From an uncultured Paracoccaceae bacterium (GTDB lineage: Bacteria > Pseudomonadota > Alphaproteobacteria > Rhodobacterales > Rhodobacteraceae): a DNA stretch of 64,000 nucleotides. The position numbers and the translations under genes are program-made. Below the pieces are notes generated by a model. It ran no database searches, was not told the DNA's origin, and was given only the letters and a program-made list of their open reading frames with translations. This document shows, in pieces, positions 9,122-17,022 of this stretch. Within the stretch, counting starts at the first letter, position 1. Every line of letters starts with the position of its first letter. Location of the stretch: positions 100,384 to 164,383 of the forward strand of contig OY288149.1 in assembly GCA_958439195.1 (NCBI GenBank), in the 5' to 3' direction.

Positions 9122-9265
9122 GGCCGTTCCTCCGTTCGGGTGGTTGGGTTGCGACAGTGTGCCAGCAGGGGCTGAGTCGCGCCATGCCGGGTCTTTCGCT
9201 TGTATGGCGCAAGAGTTTGTGAATTTATAGCGAAGTATTTTCCAAACTTGTTGAGGTTTGCGCAA
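9122..9265. promoter_or_regulatory. Divergent promoter region between gcdH and LysR gene
   Basis: This 144-bp gap is AT-richer than its surroundings around 9205-9255. It carries an imperfect dyad, with CAAGAGTTTG at 9210-9219 facing CAAACTTG at 9243-9250. LysR regulators usually bind such interrupted dyads between divergent targets. Assignment as the operator is inference. Confidence 0.45.
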
Positions 9266-10153
9266 ATGATCCCGCCGCGCCGTCATTTACCCAGCCTGTC
9301 CGGCCTGTTGGCGCTGGAGGCGGTAGATCGTCTTGGCACCGCGACGGCGGCGGCGGCGGATCTGAACCTGACACCCGGTGCCATCAGCCGCGCTTTGCAA
9401 GAGGTAGAGGCGCAACTGGGCGTGACGCTTTTGATCCGCGACCGGCAGCGGTTGCGGCTGACGTCTGCGGCGCGGGATTATGTGGCCGAGGCGCGGCGGG
9501 CGCTGGCTGTGCTGGGGCAGGCGGGGCAACGGTTGCGTGCGGGCGGCGGTGGGGAAAGCCTGTTGCTGGCCATCCTGCCCGCCTTCGGGATGCATTGGCT
9601 GGCCCCGCGGCTGCGGGATTTTCGGGTGGCACATCCGGGGGTGACGCTGACCCTGACCACGCGGCTGCGGCCCTTTGATCTGGAGGGCGAGGGGTTTGAT
9701 GCTGCGATCCATTATGGGCGGGCGGATTGGCCGGGGGCGGAACATCTGCTGTTGATGGCGGAAGAGGTGCAGGCCGTGTGCGCGCCGGGGTTCCTGCCTG
9801 CGCCCTTGGTCGCGGCAGATGCTTTGCTGGCGCTGCCCTTGTTGCAGATTGAAAGCCGGACAGGGGATTGGGGCCGGTGGTTCGCGGCGCAGGGAATGGT
9901 GGGGCAAAGGCCTGGGGGGATGTTGTTTGACCAGTTCGCCACGATGCAGCAGGCGGCGGTTCACGGCTTGGGTGTCGCGCTGTTGCCAACGTTCCTGATT
10001 GGCGATGATCTGGCGGTGGGCCGTTTGGTGCCTGCCTGGGGCGGGCCGGTCCGAGCGGCGGGAAGTTACTGGCTGGTCTGGCCCAAAGGCGTGCCGCCGC
10101 GCCCGGCGATGGCCGCGTTTCGTGACTGGATCACCGGGCAGGCGGCTGGATAG
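9266..10153 (+). CDS. LysR-family transcriptional regulator, probable regulator of gcdH
   Basis: 295 aa from ATG 9266, which has GAGG about 9 bases upstream. An in-frame start at 9200 would put 22 residues of non-conserved sequence in front of the helix-turn-helix. The winged HTH covers about residues 8-67 (LSGLLALEAVDRLGTATAAA then LNLTPGAISRALQEVEAQLG). The effector-binding domain follows (LLLAILPAFGMHWLAPRLRDF onward, residues ~90-290). Divergent to gcdH, so likely an activator or repressor responding to a glutarate-pathway intermediate. The effector is not readable from sequence. Confidence 0.88.
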   Translation: MIPPRRHLPSLSGLLALEAVDRLGTATAAAADLNLTPGAISRALQEVEAQLGVTLLIRDRQRLRLTSAARDYVAEARRALAVLGQAGQRLRAGGGGESLLLAILPAFGMHWLAPRLRDFRVAHPGVTLTLTTRLRPFDLEGEGFDAAIHYGRADWPGAEHLLLMAEEVQAVCAPGFLPAPLVAADALLALPLLQIESRTGDWGRWFAAQGMVGQRPGGMLFDQFATMQQAAVHGLGVALLPTFLIGDDLAVGRLVPAWGGPVRAAGSYWLVWPKGVPPRPAMAAFRDWITGQAAG

Positions 10154-10172
10154 GTGGATGGGGCGGGCAGCA

Positions 10173-11777
10173 TTACGCGCTGCGGTCCCCTGTGGCCACA
10201 TGGTCCCAGACCCGCGAAATCACCACCGACCCTTCCCCCACCGCCGAGGCGACGCGCTTGATCGATCCGGCCCGCACATCGCCCACCGCAAAGATACCGG
10301 GGGTTGACGCGGCGTGGCCATCATCGGTGACGACAAACCCCTTGCTGTCCAGATCGACCAGACCTGACAGCCAGTCGGTGTTCGGCGCAGCGCCCACCAT
10401 GACGAAAAGTCCGGCGGCGGGAATGTCAGTTTCGCCGTTTCGATCGCGCAGCGTGATGCTGTCCAGCGCCGCGTCGCCATGCAGGGCGGTGACTTCGGCA
10501 TGGAAGTGCAGGGTGATGGCATCGTTCTTGCGGATGCGTTCGATCAGGTAATCCGACATGGACGCTGCAAGCGACGGGCCGCGCACCACCAGATGCACGT
10601 GCGCCGCACGGCGGCTAAGGAACATGGCGGCCTGACCCGCCGAATTGCCGCCGCCGATCACCACGGCATTTCGGCCCTGCACATGCCGGGCCTCAAGCTC
10701 TGTCGCGGCGTAGGATACGCCCGCGCCTTCAAATTCCTCAAGCCTGGCTAGTGGAAGGCGGCGGTATTGCACGCCGGTGGCCACCACGATGGACTGCGCC
10801 TGCACCGTGGCGCCGTCATCCAGCGTGACGGCAAAACCCGCGCTGTTCTGCGCGACGGCGGCCACGCGACGTGGCACGGCAAAACGAGTGCCGAATTTCA
10901 GCGCCTGAATTTCGCCGCGCGCGCAAAGATCGGCCCCGGAAATGCCGGTGGGAAAGCCCATGTAATTTTCGATCCGCGATGATGTGGCGGCCTGCCCGCC
11001 CACGGCCAGTTCGTCGATCACCAGCGCGCGCAGACCTTCGGCCCCGGCATAGACCGCAGCAGCAAGGCCGGCGGGACCGGCCCCCACGATCACCACGTTG
11101 AATTGCGCGCCTTCCTCGACTGCGAGGTCCAGCCCGAAATAGCGCGCAAGGCTGCGGGGCGTGGGGTCCGGCAGGACCGTGCTTTCCCCAAGGATGACGC
11201 TGCCCCGATCTGCCGGTATGCCACAGCGCAGGGCCAGGGTGCGCGCCTCTGCGCTGCCGATGGGGTGGGCGCGGTAAGGGATGCGGTTCTGGGCGGCAAA
11301 GGCTTCGACCCGGCGGATCGCGCGGTCGGTGTCCGACCCGATCAATGTCAGCCCGGCCTGACCGCTTTCGATCAGCCGGCGGCGGCGGGCGGCGAACACG
11401 GTGACGATGATGTCGCTCATTTCCGGGATGTCGGCGAGGGCTTGCAACATTGCGGCGCGCGGGACGCGGATGGCGGTCAGGGGTGTGACGGCGCGGTTCG
11501 TCAGCATGGCGGTGCCGCCGGTCAGAAAGCTCATTTCACCGGTGAATTGTGTGGGGCCAAGCGTGGCCGCACCGTAAAGCTGTCCTGTCACCTCATCCCA
11601 GGCTGCGGCCTCGCCGGTCAGGATGTAGAAAAACGCCTCATTCGGGGCGCCGAAGGCCACGATGGTATCGCCGGGGGCGAAATGGACGATGTCGCCCAGC
11701 GCATGCAGGCGTTCGACATGGCTATCGGCAAGCGGCGTGCGGGTATAGGTGGCAAGATCGACGGCAGAGCTTTCCAT
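10173..11777 (-). CDS. Cyclic-nucleotide-binding domain fused to a thioredoxin-reductase-like flavoprotein
   Basis: 534 aa from ATG 11777, which has GGGAGA upstream. Residues ~20-130 form a cNMP/CAP_ED-like sensor domain (VHFAPGDTIVAFGAPNEAFF). Residues ~140-215 form a linker resembling a thioredoxin-like fold (GLTLIGSDTD). From ~225 a class-II pyridine-nucleotide-disulfide oxidoreductase follows: FAD motif VIVGAGPAGLAA (229-240) and NAD(P)H motif VVIGGGNSAGQAAM (372-385). Where thioredoxin reductases carry the redox CxxC (SYCATCDG), this protein has SYAATELEA (355-363), so it should not reduce thioredoxin by the standard route. Similar fusions occur in many bacteria with unknown roles; the sensor ligand and electron acceptor are unknown. 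Confidence 0.88.
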   Translation of the reverse strand: MESSAVDLATYTRTPLADSHVERLHALGDIVHFAPGDTIVAFGAPNEAFFYILTGEAAAWDEVTGQLYGAATLGPTQFTGEMSFLTGGTAMLTNRAVTPLTAIRVPRAAMLQALADIPEMSDIIVTVFAARRRRLIESGQAGLTLIGSDTDRAIRRVEAFAAQNRIPYRAHPIGSAEARTLALRCGIPADRGSVILGESTVLPDPTPRSLARYFGLDLAVEEGAQFNVVIVGAGPAGLAAAVYAGAEGLRALVIDELAVGGQAATSSRIENYMGFPTGISGADLCARGEIQALKFGTRFAVPRRVAAVAQNSAGFAVTLDDGATVQAQSIVVATGVQYRRLPLARLEEFEGAGVSYAATELEARHVQGRNAVVIGGGNSAGQAAMFLSRRAAHVHLVVRGPSLAASMSDYLIERIRKNDAITLHFHAEVTALHGDAALDSITLRDRNGETDIPAAGLFVMVGAAPNTDWLSGLVDLDSKGFVVTDDGHAASTPGIFAVGDVRAGSIKRVASAVGEGSVVISRVWDHVATGDRSA

Positions 11778-11971
11778 GCGTGTCTCCCGGAGTTGGCGCG
11801 CGACTGGCGGCCAACGGTCCCGCTGAAAAGTATATGGGAGCCGGCCCCTGCGGCAAGGTTGGGCCATGCGATGCTGGCCATTCCGGGCGCACGCAATGCC
11901 CACACGCGGTGCCTGCGCCTATTCCTTGGGCCTGTTCCTTGGGCCGATTGCCAATACCGGATGGGTTTGCG

Positions 11972-12044
11972 TAGGGCCGGAGGGACTCGAACCCCCAACA
12001 AAGGCGTTATGAGCGCCCGGCTCTAACCATTGAGCTACAGCCCC
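11972..12044 (-). tRNA. tRNA with CAU anticodon (elongator Met or Ile2)
   Basis: Folding the minus strand gives a 73-nt cloverleaf. Acceptor GGGGCTG pairs with CGGCCCT (with a G-U at the end pair), D arm GCTC/GAGC, anticodon stem GGGCG/CGCCT, loop CTCATAA, T arm GGGGG-TTCGAGT-CCCTC, discriminator A. CCA is not encoded. The CTCATAA loop occurs in both elongator tRNA-Met and in tRNA-Ile2, whose C34 is modified to lysidine by TilS. The sequence alone does not separate them, but it is not the initiator type. Confidence 0.92.
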
Positions 12045-12098
12045 GCAGGTGTTGGCCTAAGGCCAATGATCGCGGGGGTCAAGACGGGGACGGGCCTG

Positions 12099-12287
12099 TC
12101 AGTCGCCATCAGGGGCCAACTGTCGCATCACGGCCCAGGATACCGGGACACCCAGCGCAAAGCCCAGCGCGGCAGCGATGAGGATAGCCTTGAGCGTGAC
12201 CATCCCCATGGTCAGCACGATGATGATGCCGACCCCGGCTAATGAGGGGCTGATGACCGCGAAGAGCAGAAGGAAGAGGCGGGACAT
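12099..12287 (-). CDS. Small two-helix membrane protein, function unknown
   Basis: 62 aa from ATG 12287, with GAGGAA nine bases upstream. Two hydrophobic helices are visible: LFLLLFAVISPSLAGVGIII (4-23) and a second from about residue 31 to 54 (TLKAILIAAALGFALGVPVS). The C-terminus is short and charged. I recall similar short proteins in Rhodobacteraceae that are sometimes mislabelled 'CTP synthetase'; nothing here supports that activity. It lies between a tRNA and the purM promoter region and faces away from purM. Longer in-frame versions extending into purM were rejected. Confidence 0.7.
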   Translation of the reverse strand: MSRLFLLLFAVISPSLAGVGIIIVLTMGMVTLKAILIAAALGFALGVPVSWAVMRQLAPDGD

Positions 12288-12324
12288 GGTGTATTCCTCA
12301 ATCGACAGGGGCCTGAATGAAGAC

Positions 12325-12370
12325 GGGCCAGATTTAGGGGGGCCAGATTTAAGAGGGGCCAGATTTAAGA
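12325..12370. repeat. Short tandem repeat, three copies, in the purM upstream region
   Basis: Three imperfect copies of a 15-16 bp unit built on GGGCCAGATTTAAGAG lie head to tail; the CCAGATTTA core starts at 12328, 12343 and 12359. A fourth partial CCAGA follows at 12374. The array is in the 252-bp gap between the small membrane protein and purM, upstream of both. No protein is known to me for this unit. Confidence 0.75.
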
Positions 12371-12539
12371 GCGCCAGAATGGATCGGTGATGGCGTTCTT
12401 TTGCGCGATGTGCGGGGGCGCCGCCTTGATCCGTGTCAAGCGGCATCAGGCACAGCAGGGTTTGGCCTTCCGCCGTTGCGATGCGGCGGGCGCTGGTATA
12501 TGCCGCGCCCAACGGCGACAGAGCGGCGGAGCATGTGCG

Positions 12540-13577
12540 ATGACAAACGGCCTTACCTATGCGCAGGCAGGGGTGGATATCGACGCGGGCAATGCGCTGG
12601 TCGAACGGATCAAGCCTGCGGCAAAACGGACCGCCCGATCGGGCAGCATGTCGGGGCTGGGCGGGTTCGGCGCTTTGTTCGACCTGAAGGCCGCCGGATA
12701 CAACGACCCGATTCTGGTGGCGGCAACCGATGGGGTCGGCACCAAGCTGCGGATCGCCATTGATACCGGCCATGTGGATACGATCGGCATCGACCTTGTC
12801 GCCATGTGCGTGAACGATCTGGTGTGCCAGGGGGCGGAGCCGCTGCTATTTCTGGATTACTTTGCCACAGGCAAGCTGGACGTGGATCAGGCCGCACGCA
12901 TCATCGAAGGCATCGCCACGGGATGCGAGGCGTCGGGTTGTGCGCTGATCGGGGGCGAGACGGCCGAAATGCCGGGGATGTATCACAAGGGCGATTTCGA
13001 CCTTGCCGGGTTTGCCGTAGGCGCGATGGAGCGGGGGGCGGACCTGCCTGCCGGCGTGGCGGAGGGCGATGTGCTGCTGGGCCTTGCGTCGAACGGGGTG
13101 CATTCAAACGGCTACAGCTTTGTGCGCAAGGTTGTTGAACTGTCGGGGTTGGGCTGGGACGCGCCGTCACCGTTTTCCGAAGGTAATCTGGGCGAGGCGC
13201 TGCTGGCCCCAACGCGGCTTTATGTGAAGCAGGCGCTGGCCGCGATCCGGGCGGGCGGCGTGCATGGGCTGGCGCATATCACCGGGGGGGGCTTGACGGA
13301 AAACCCGCCCCGCGTGCTGCCCGAAGGATTGGCCTGCGCCATCGACCTTTCGGCCTGGACCCTGCCGCCGGTGTTCCGCTGGCTGGCGACAACGGCCAAT
13401 ATGGCCGAGGCAGAGTTGTTGAAGACCTTCAACTGTGGGATCGGGATGATCCTTGTGGTGGCGCCCGACCGGGCCGAGGCGATGTCCGCCTTGCTGGCAG
13501 AGATGGGCGAGACGGTCTGCACGCTGGGCCACGTCGTGCCGGGCGAGGGCGTGGTCTATTCGGGCCGCCTTCTGTGA
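12540..13577 (+). CDS. purM: Phosphoribosylformylglycinamidine cyclo-ligase (AIR synthetase)
   Basis: Fifth step of de novo purine synthesis: ATP-dependent closure of FGAM to AIR. 345 aa from ATG 12540 (upstream GGAG), the standard length. Conserved blocks include LTYAQAGVDIDAGN near the N-terminus, FGALFDL, ATDGVGTKLRIA (about residues 62-73), DLVAMCVNDLVCQGAEPLLF, and GLASNGVHSNGYSFVR. The glycine-rich HITGGGLTENPPRVLP is typical of PurM. The stop overlaps the GTG start of purN by 4 bp. This is the usual purMN pairing. Confidence 0.97.
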   Translation: MTNGLTYAQAGVDIDAGNALVERIKPAAKRTARSGSMSGLGGFGALFDLKAAGYNDPILVAATDGVGTKLRIAIDTGHVDTIGIDLVAMCVNDLVCQGAEPLLFLDYFATGKLDVDQAARIIEGIATGCEASGCALIGGETAEMPGMYHKGDFDLAGFAVGAMERGADLPAGVAEGDVLLGLASNGVHSNGYSFVRKVVELSGLGWDAPSPFSEGNLGEALLAPTRLYVKQALAAIRAGGVHGLAHITGGGLTENPPRVLPEGLACAIDLSAWTLPPVFRWLATTANMAEAELLKTFNCGIGMILVVAPDRAEAMSALLAEMGETVCTLGHVVPGEGVVYSGRLL

Positions 13578-14167
13578 CAGCGCGTGTTGCCATCCTGATT
13601 TCCGGGGGTGGATCGAACATGTTGGCATTGGTGCGGGATATGCTGGCGGGCGATCATCCGGCGCGGCCTGTGCTGGTGGCATCGAACGATCCTGCGGCCG
13701 GGGGGTTGGCGAAGGCGGCGGCGTTGGGCGTGCCGGTGGCGGCGGTGGATCACCGCCCCTTTGGCAAGGACCGCGCGGCGTTTGAGGCGGCACTGATGGC
13801 GCCGATCCTTGCAGAGCGGCCCGATATCCTGTGCCTTGCCGGGTTCATGCGCGTTCTGACGCCCGGCTTTGTCAACCGTTTCGCGGGCCGGATGCTGAAC
13901 ATCCACCCGTCGCTTTTGCCGAAATATCCCGGCCTGCACACGCATCAGCGCGCACTGGATGCCGGGGACGAGGAGGCGGGTTGCACCGTGCATGAGGTGA
14001 CGCCGGTGCTGGATGACGGCCCGATCCTGGGGCAGGCGCGGGTGCCGGTGCTGCCGGGGGATACGGCGGAAACGCTGGCGGCGCGGGTTCTGGTGCAGGA
14101 ACATCGCCTGTATCCCGCCGTTCTGCGCCGTTTTGCAGCGGGCGACAGGATGCCGATCTTCCTGTAG
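13574..14167 (+). CDS. purN: Phosphoribosylglycinamide formyltransferase
   Basis: Transfers a formyl group from 10-formyl-THF to GAR, third step of purine synthesis. 197 aa, starting with GTG inside the purM stop (GTGA overlap). The N-terminal VAILISGGGSNM is the phosphate-binding loop. The catalytic Asn and His are in MLNIHPSLLPKYPG, and the Asp is in VTPVLDDGPILGQ. All three are present, so the enzyme looks intact. Translationally coupled to purM. rnd follows about 100 bp later on the same strand. Confidence 0.96.
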   Translation: MTARVAILISGGGSNMLALVRDMLAGDHPARPVLVASNDPAAGGLAKAAALGVPVAAVDHRPFGKDRAAFEAALMAPILAERPDILCLAGFMRVLTPGFVNRFAGRMLNIHPSLLPKYPGLHTHQRALDAGDEEAGCTVHEVTPVLDDGPILGQARVPVLPGDTAETLAARVLVQEHRLYPAVLRRFAAGDRMPIFL

Positions 14168-14264
14168 CGCGGCACTTGCGCGCGTTCATCATGCCTTTCA
14201 TTTTCGTCCCGCGCCGCCTATAGCGAAAAGGCGGGATGACCCCGTGCCCTTGGCAGATCGGAAG

Positions 14265-15425
14265 ATGATGCGCACGATTACAACGACAGAAGACCTTGCC
14301 GCCTTCTGCACCGCCGCCAAATCCCAGCCCTATGTGACGATCGACACCGAATTCCTGCGGGAACGGACCTATTGGTCAAAGCTGTGTCTGATCCAGATGG
14401 CGCTGCCCGGCAAGACCGGGGATGCAGTGCTGGTCGACCCGATCCTGGGCGAAGACATGAGCATGGAACCGCTTTATGACCTGTTCCGCCACAAGGCGAC
14501 GGTCAAGGTGTTCCACGCCGCGCGGCAGGATCTGGAGATATTCTTCGTCGAAGGCAATGTCTTTCCCGACCCGTTGTTCGACACCCAGATTGCCGCGATG
14601 GTTTGTGGCTTTGGCGAACAGGTGGGCTATGAGACGCTGGTCAAGAAGATCGCCAAAGAGAACCTCGACAAGACCTCGCGCTTTACCGATTGGTCGCGGC
14701 GTCCCCTGTCTGATGCGCAGCAGGAATACGCGCTGGCCGATGTCACGCATCTGCGGGTGATCTATGAATGGCTGGCGGCGCAACTGGCCAAGAATGGCCG
14801 GACCCGCTGGGTGGAGGAGGAGTTGTCGATCCTGACCGACCCCGCCACCTATACCGTGCATCCCGATGAGGCGTGGCAGCGTGTCAAGACGCGCACCACG
14901 TCGGGGCGGTTTCTGGCGGTGGTCAAGGAACTGGCCCGATTCCGCGAAGAATATGCCCAACGCCTGAATGTGCCCCGGTCGCGGGTGATGAAGGATGACG
15001 CACTGCTGGAACTGGCCTCGACCCGGCCATCTTCGATGGAAGAACTGGGCCGGTCACGTCTGTTGCTGCGCGAAGGGCGCAAGCCAGAGATTGCCGATGG
15101 GATTCTGGCTGCGATCCGTGCGGGCATGGCGATGAAGTCCGAGGATATGCCAAAGCCCGACCTGAGCCGCGAACAATTGCAGGTGAACCCGGCGCTGGCT
15201 GATCTGCTGCGGGTGCTGCTGAAGGCCAAGTCGGAACAATTGGGGGTGGCGTCGAAACTGATCGCGTCAGCCGCCGATCTGGATGCCATTGCGGCAGGCG
15301 AACGCAATGTCGAAGCCCTGCAAGGCTGGCGCCATGAGGCATTTGGCGAAGACGCCATCCGACTGTGCAAGGGCGAGATTGCCTTGTCGGCAAAGGGGAA
15401 CGAGGTTCGGGTGGTGCGGCTGTGA
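14265..15425 (+). CDS. rnd: Ribonuclease D
   Basis: 3'-5' exoribonuclease of the DEDD family, acting on tRNA 3' ends. 386 aa from ATG 14265 (ATG 14268 equally possible); the reading frame is open further upstream, but that part only shadows purN. ExoI motif YVTIDTEFLRERTYW (about residues 21-35), ExoII FHAARQDLEIFF, ExoIII YALADVTHLRVIYEW. A C-terminal HRDC domain follows (about 205-290, RRLNVPR-like AQRLNVPRSRVMKDDAL). Lies after purN in the same direction but with a 97-bp gap, so it may have its own promoter. Confidence 0.94.
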   Translation: MMRTITTTEDLAAFCTAAKSQPYVTIDTEFLRERTYWSKLCLIQMALPGKTGDAVLVDPILGEDMSMEPLYDLFRHKATVKVFHAARQDLEIFFVEGNVFPDPLFDTQIAAMVCGFGEQVGYETLVKKIAKENLDKTSRFTDWSRRPLSDAQQEYALADVTHLRVIYEWLAAQLAKNGRTRWVEEELSILTDPATYTVHPDEAWQRVKTRTTSGRFLAVVKELARFREEYAQRLNVPRSRVMKDDALLELASTRPSSMEELGRSRLLLREGRKPEIADGILAAIRAGMAMKSEDMPKPDLSREQLQVNPALADLLRVLLKAKSEQLGVASKLIASAADLDAIAAGERNVEALQGWRHEAFGEDAIRLCKGEIALSAKGNEVRVVRL

Positions 15426-15507
15426 CGCACCGCCCCCGAAGTAGAACGCCCCTGAATTATCCGGCCCCAAGATTGGCGGCGCGCGCTCTCAAGCGGCGCG
15501 TCCTGAG

Positions 15508-15960
15508 TTAGCGGCGGGACGACAGCGCGTTGTTTGCGCCCTGCACCACGATTTCGCGGACCTGATCCAGTTTTACGTTGGACAGCGATGTTGCCACCGT
15601 AATCTCACGCGACCGGGGGGTGCCGGGGGGCGTGTTGGTGACCGGCGGAAACACCCGGAAATCAAACACCAGAACGCCGTTTTCATCCAGGGGGCGGGCC
15701 ACCAACTCTGCATCCCACCAGCCTTGGGTCGGCGGGATGCCCTTGGCGCGGACAATGGTTCCGGTGCTGTAGGGGTCGATCGACAAGGTCAGCACCTGTG
15801 CCACCAGCAGACGCTGATCTTCGGGCGTGGCGGTGGCCACGGTTTCGCGCGGTTCGGCGCGGCCAAACCAGTTGAACGGGTTCAACCGCGACTCGCGGAT
15901 TGTGCCGCACCCTGCAACCACCAGCACCACGCCCAATGCCGCCAGAACTGTTCTTCTCAT
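15508..15960 (-). CDS. Predicted outer-membrane-type lipoprotein, function unknown
   Basis: 150 aa from ATG 15960. The signal peptide (MRRTVLAALGVVLVVAGC) ends in a VAGC lipobox with Cys18 as the lipidation site. The residue after Cys is Gly, not Asp, so the inner-membrane retention signal is absent. The rest is a small soluble domain with WWDAELVARPLDENGVLVFD and a conserved-looking FRVFPPVTN. I do not recognise a named family. It stands alone between rnd and the divergent sufE gene. Confidence 0.8.
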   Translation of the reverse strand: MRRTVLAALGVVLVVAGCGTIRESRLNPFNWFGRAEPRETVATATPEDQRLLVAQVLTLSIDPYSTGTIVRAKGIPPTQGWWDAELVARPLDENGVLVFDFRVFPPVTNTPPGTPRSREITVATSLSNVKLDQVREIVVQGANNALSSRR

Positions 15961-16098
15961 CCCGGTCCCCCGTCTGTTGCCCCTTGGGTAGCCGATGACG
16001 GCGGGTTTGAAAAGCACCCGGTTGCGACAAGTGCCTTGGCCGGGCTGGACCTTTTGTCCCGCAGACCCTAGGTCTTGGCCACTGCACAGGAGCATGCG

Positions 16099-16524
16099 AT
16101 GGCCACCCCCGCCTTTGAAGACCTGACCGAGACGTTCGAATTCCTGGACGACTGGGAAGACCGCTATCGCCATGTGATCGAATTGGGCAAGGCTTTTGCC
16201 CCGATGGATGAGGCGCTGAAGGTTCCGGCAACAAAAGTGCAGGGCTGTGCCAGCCAGGTCTGGATTCAGCCGATGATCGATGGGCGGGGCCGCGATGCAC
16301 GCTTTGATTTTCAGGGCGACAGCGATGCCATGATCGTCAAGGGTCTGATTGCGGTGTTGCACGCGCTTTATGCCGGTCTGCCGGTGGCCGAGGTCGTAGC
16401 CGTGGATGCCCCGGCCGAACTGGGGCAGCTGGGGCTTACGGATCATCTTTCGTCGCAGCGGTCCAACGGGCTGCGCGCGATGGTGGACCGCATCCGCCAA
16501 GTGGCCGCAGAGGCCGCTGCCTAG
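16099..16524 (+). CDS. sufE: SufE family cysteine desulfuration protein
   Basis: Accepts sulfur from the SufS cysteine desulfurase for Fe-S cluster assembly. 141 aa from ATG 16099, with AGGAG 6 bases upstream; a TTG further up was rejected. The active-site Cys50 sits in KVQGCASQVWIQ, the canonical SufE motif. Downstream blocks DSDAMIVKGLIAVLHALYAG and LGLTDHLSSQRSNGL fit the family. No sufBCDS genes are adjacent. It ends in a 4-bp overlap with the convergent DUF427 gene. Confidence 0.93.
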   Translation: MATPAFEDLTETFEFLDDWEDRYRHVIELGKAFAPMDEALKVPATKVQGCASQVWIQPMIDGRGRDARFDFQGDSDAMIVKGLIAVLHALYAGLPVAEVVAVDAPAELGQLGLTDHLSSQRSNGLRAMVDRIRQVAAEAAA

Positions 16525-16862
16525 CGCGGTTCGACGCGCACCTTGTCGGCGTAGAAGGCCAGATGGCCGGCGATCGCCTCGGCCCCCGGCTTGGGATTTT
16601 CATAGGACCAGACGGCGTTTTCCAGCCGCGCCTCGGGCGTGTTGACGGTGAAATACCGCGCCTCGCCCTTGAAGGGGCAGGTGCTGTGCGTGTCGCTGGC
16701 ATCCAGAAGTGCCATCGCCACATCTTCGCGCGGGACATAGATCACCGGCGCGCGCGCGCCTTCGATCAGTTCCAGCGCCCGATCGGTTTCGCCGATGATC
16801 GCACCACTCGCACGCACGATATAACGGCCCGGGACGGGCCTGATTTCCAAGGTCACAGTCAT
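16521..16862 (-). CDS. DUF427 domain protein
   Basis: 113 aa from ATG 16862, chosen over upstream ATGs because GGGGGAG lies seven bases before it. The single DUF427 beta-fold is recognisable from STCPFKGEARYFTV and AVWSYENPKPGAEAIAGHL, followed by FYADKVRV at the C-terminus. The biochemical function of this family is not established. Convergent with sufE, sharing the ctag stop overlap. Confidence 0.85.
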   Translation of the reverse strand: MTVTLEIRPVPGRYIVRASGAIIGETDRALELIEGARAPVIYVPREDVAMALLDASDTHSTCPFKGEARYFTVNTPEARLENAVWSYENPKPGAEAIAGHLAFYADKVRVEPR

Positions 16863-17022
16863 GGCATTCTCCCCCATCACCCGGTTAAGGATGATCCTCG
16901 CACAGGAATGTGACAAGCGTTCCGTCAGGGATCGGCCAGCATCCGCCCGAAACCGACATCACCCGAAAGAGGGTGAAAGGGCGTTCGGGCGCAAGACAGC
17001 GGGTTGCCGCCCGGCAGATGCC

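Noticed and set aside
11972..12044. tRNA site considered as a prophage or island attachment site
   Set aside because: No integrase, no duplicated tRNA 3' end nearby, and normal flanking genes.
12288..12773. Long N-terminal extension of the small membrane protein
   Set aside because: It overlaps purM in antisense; the short form at 12287 has its own ribosome site and clean hydrophobic start.
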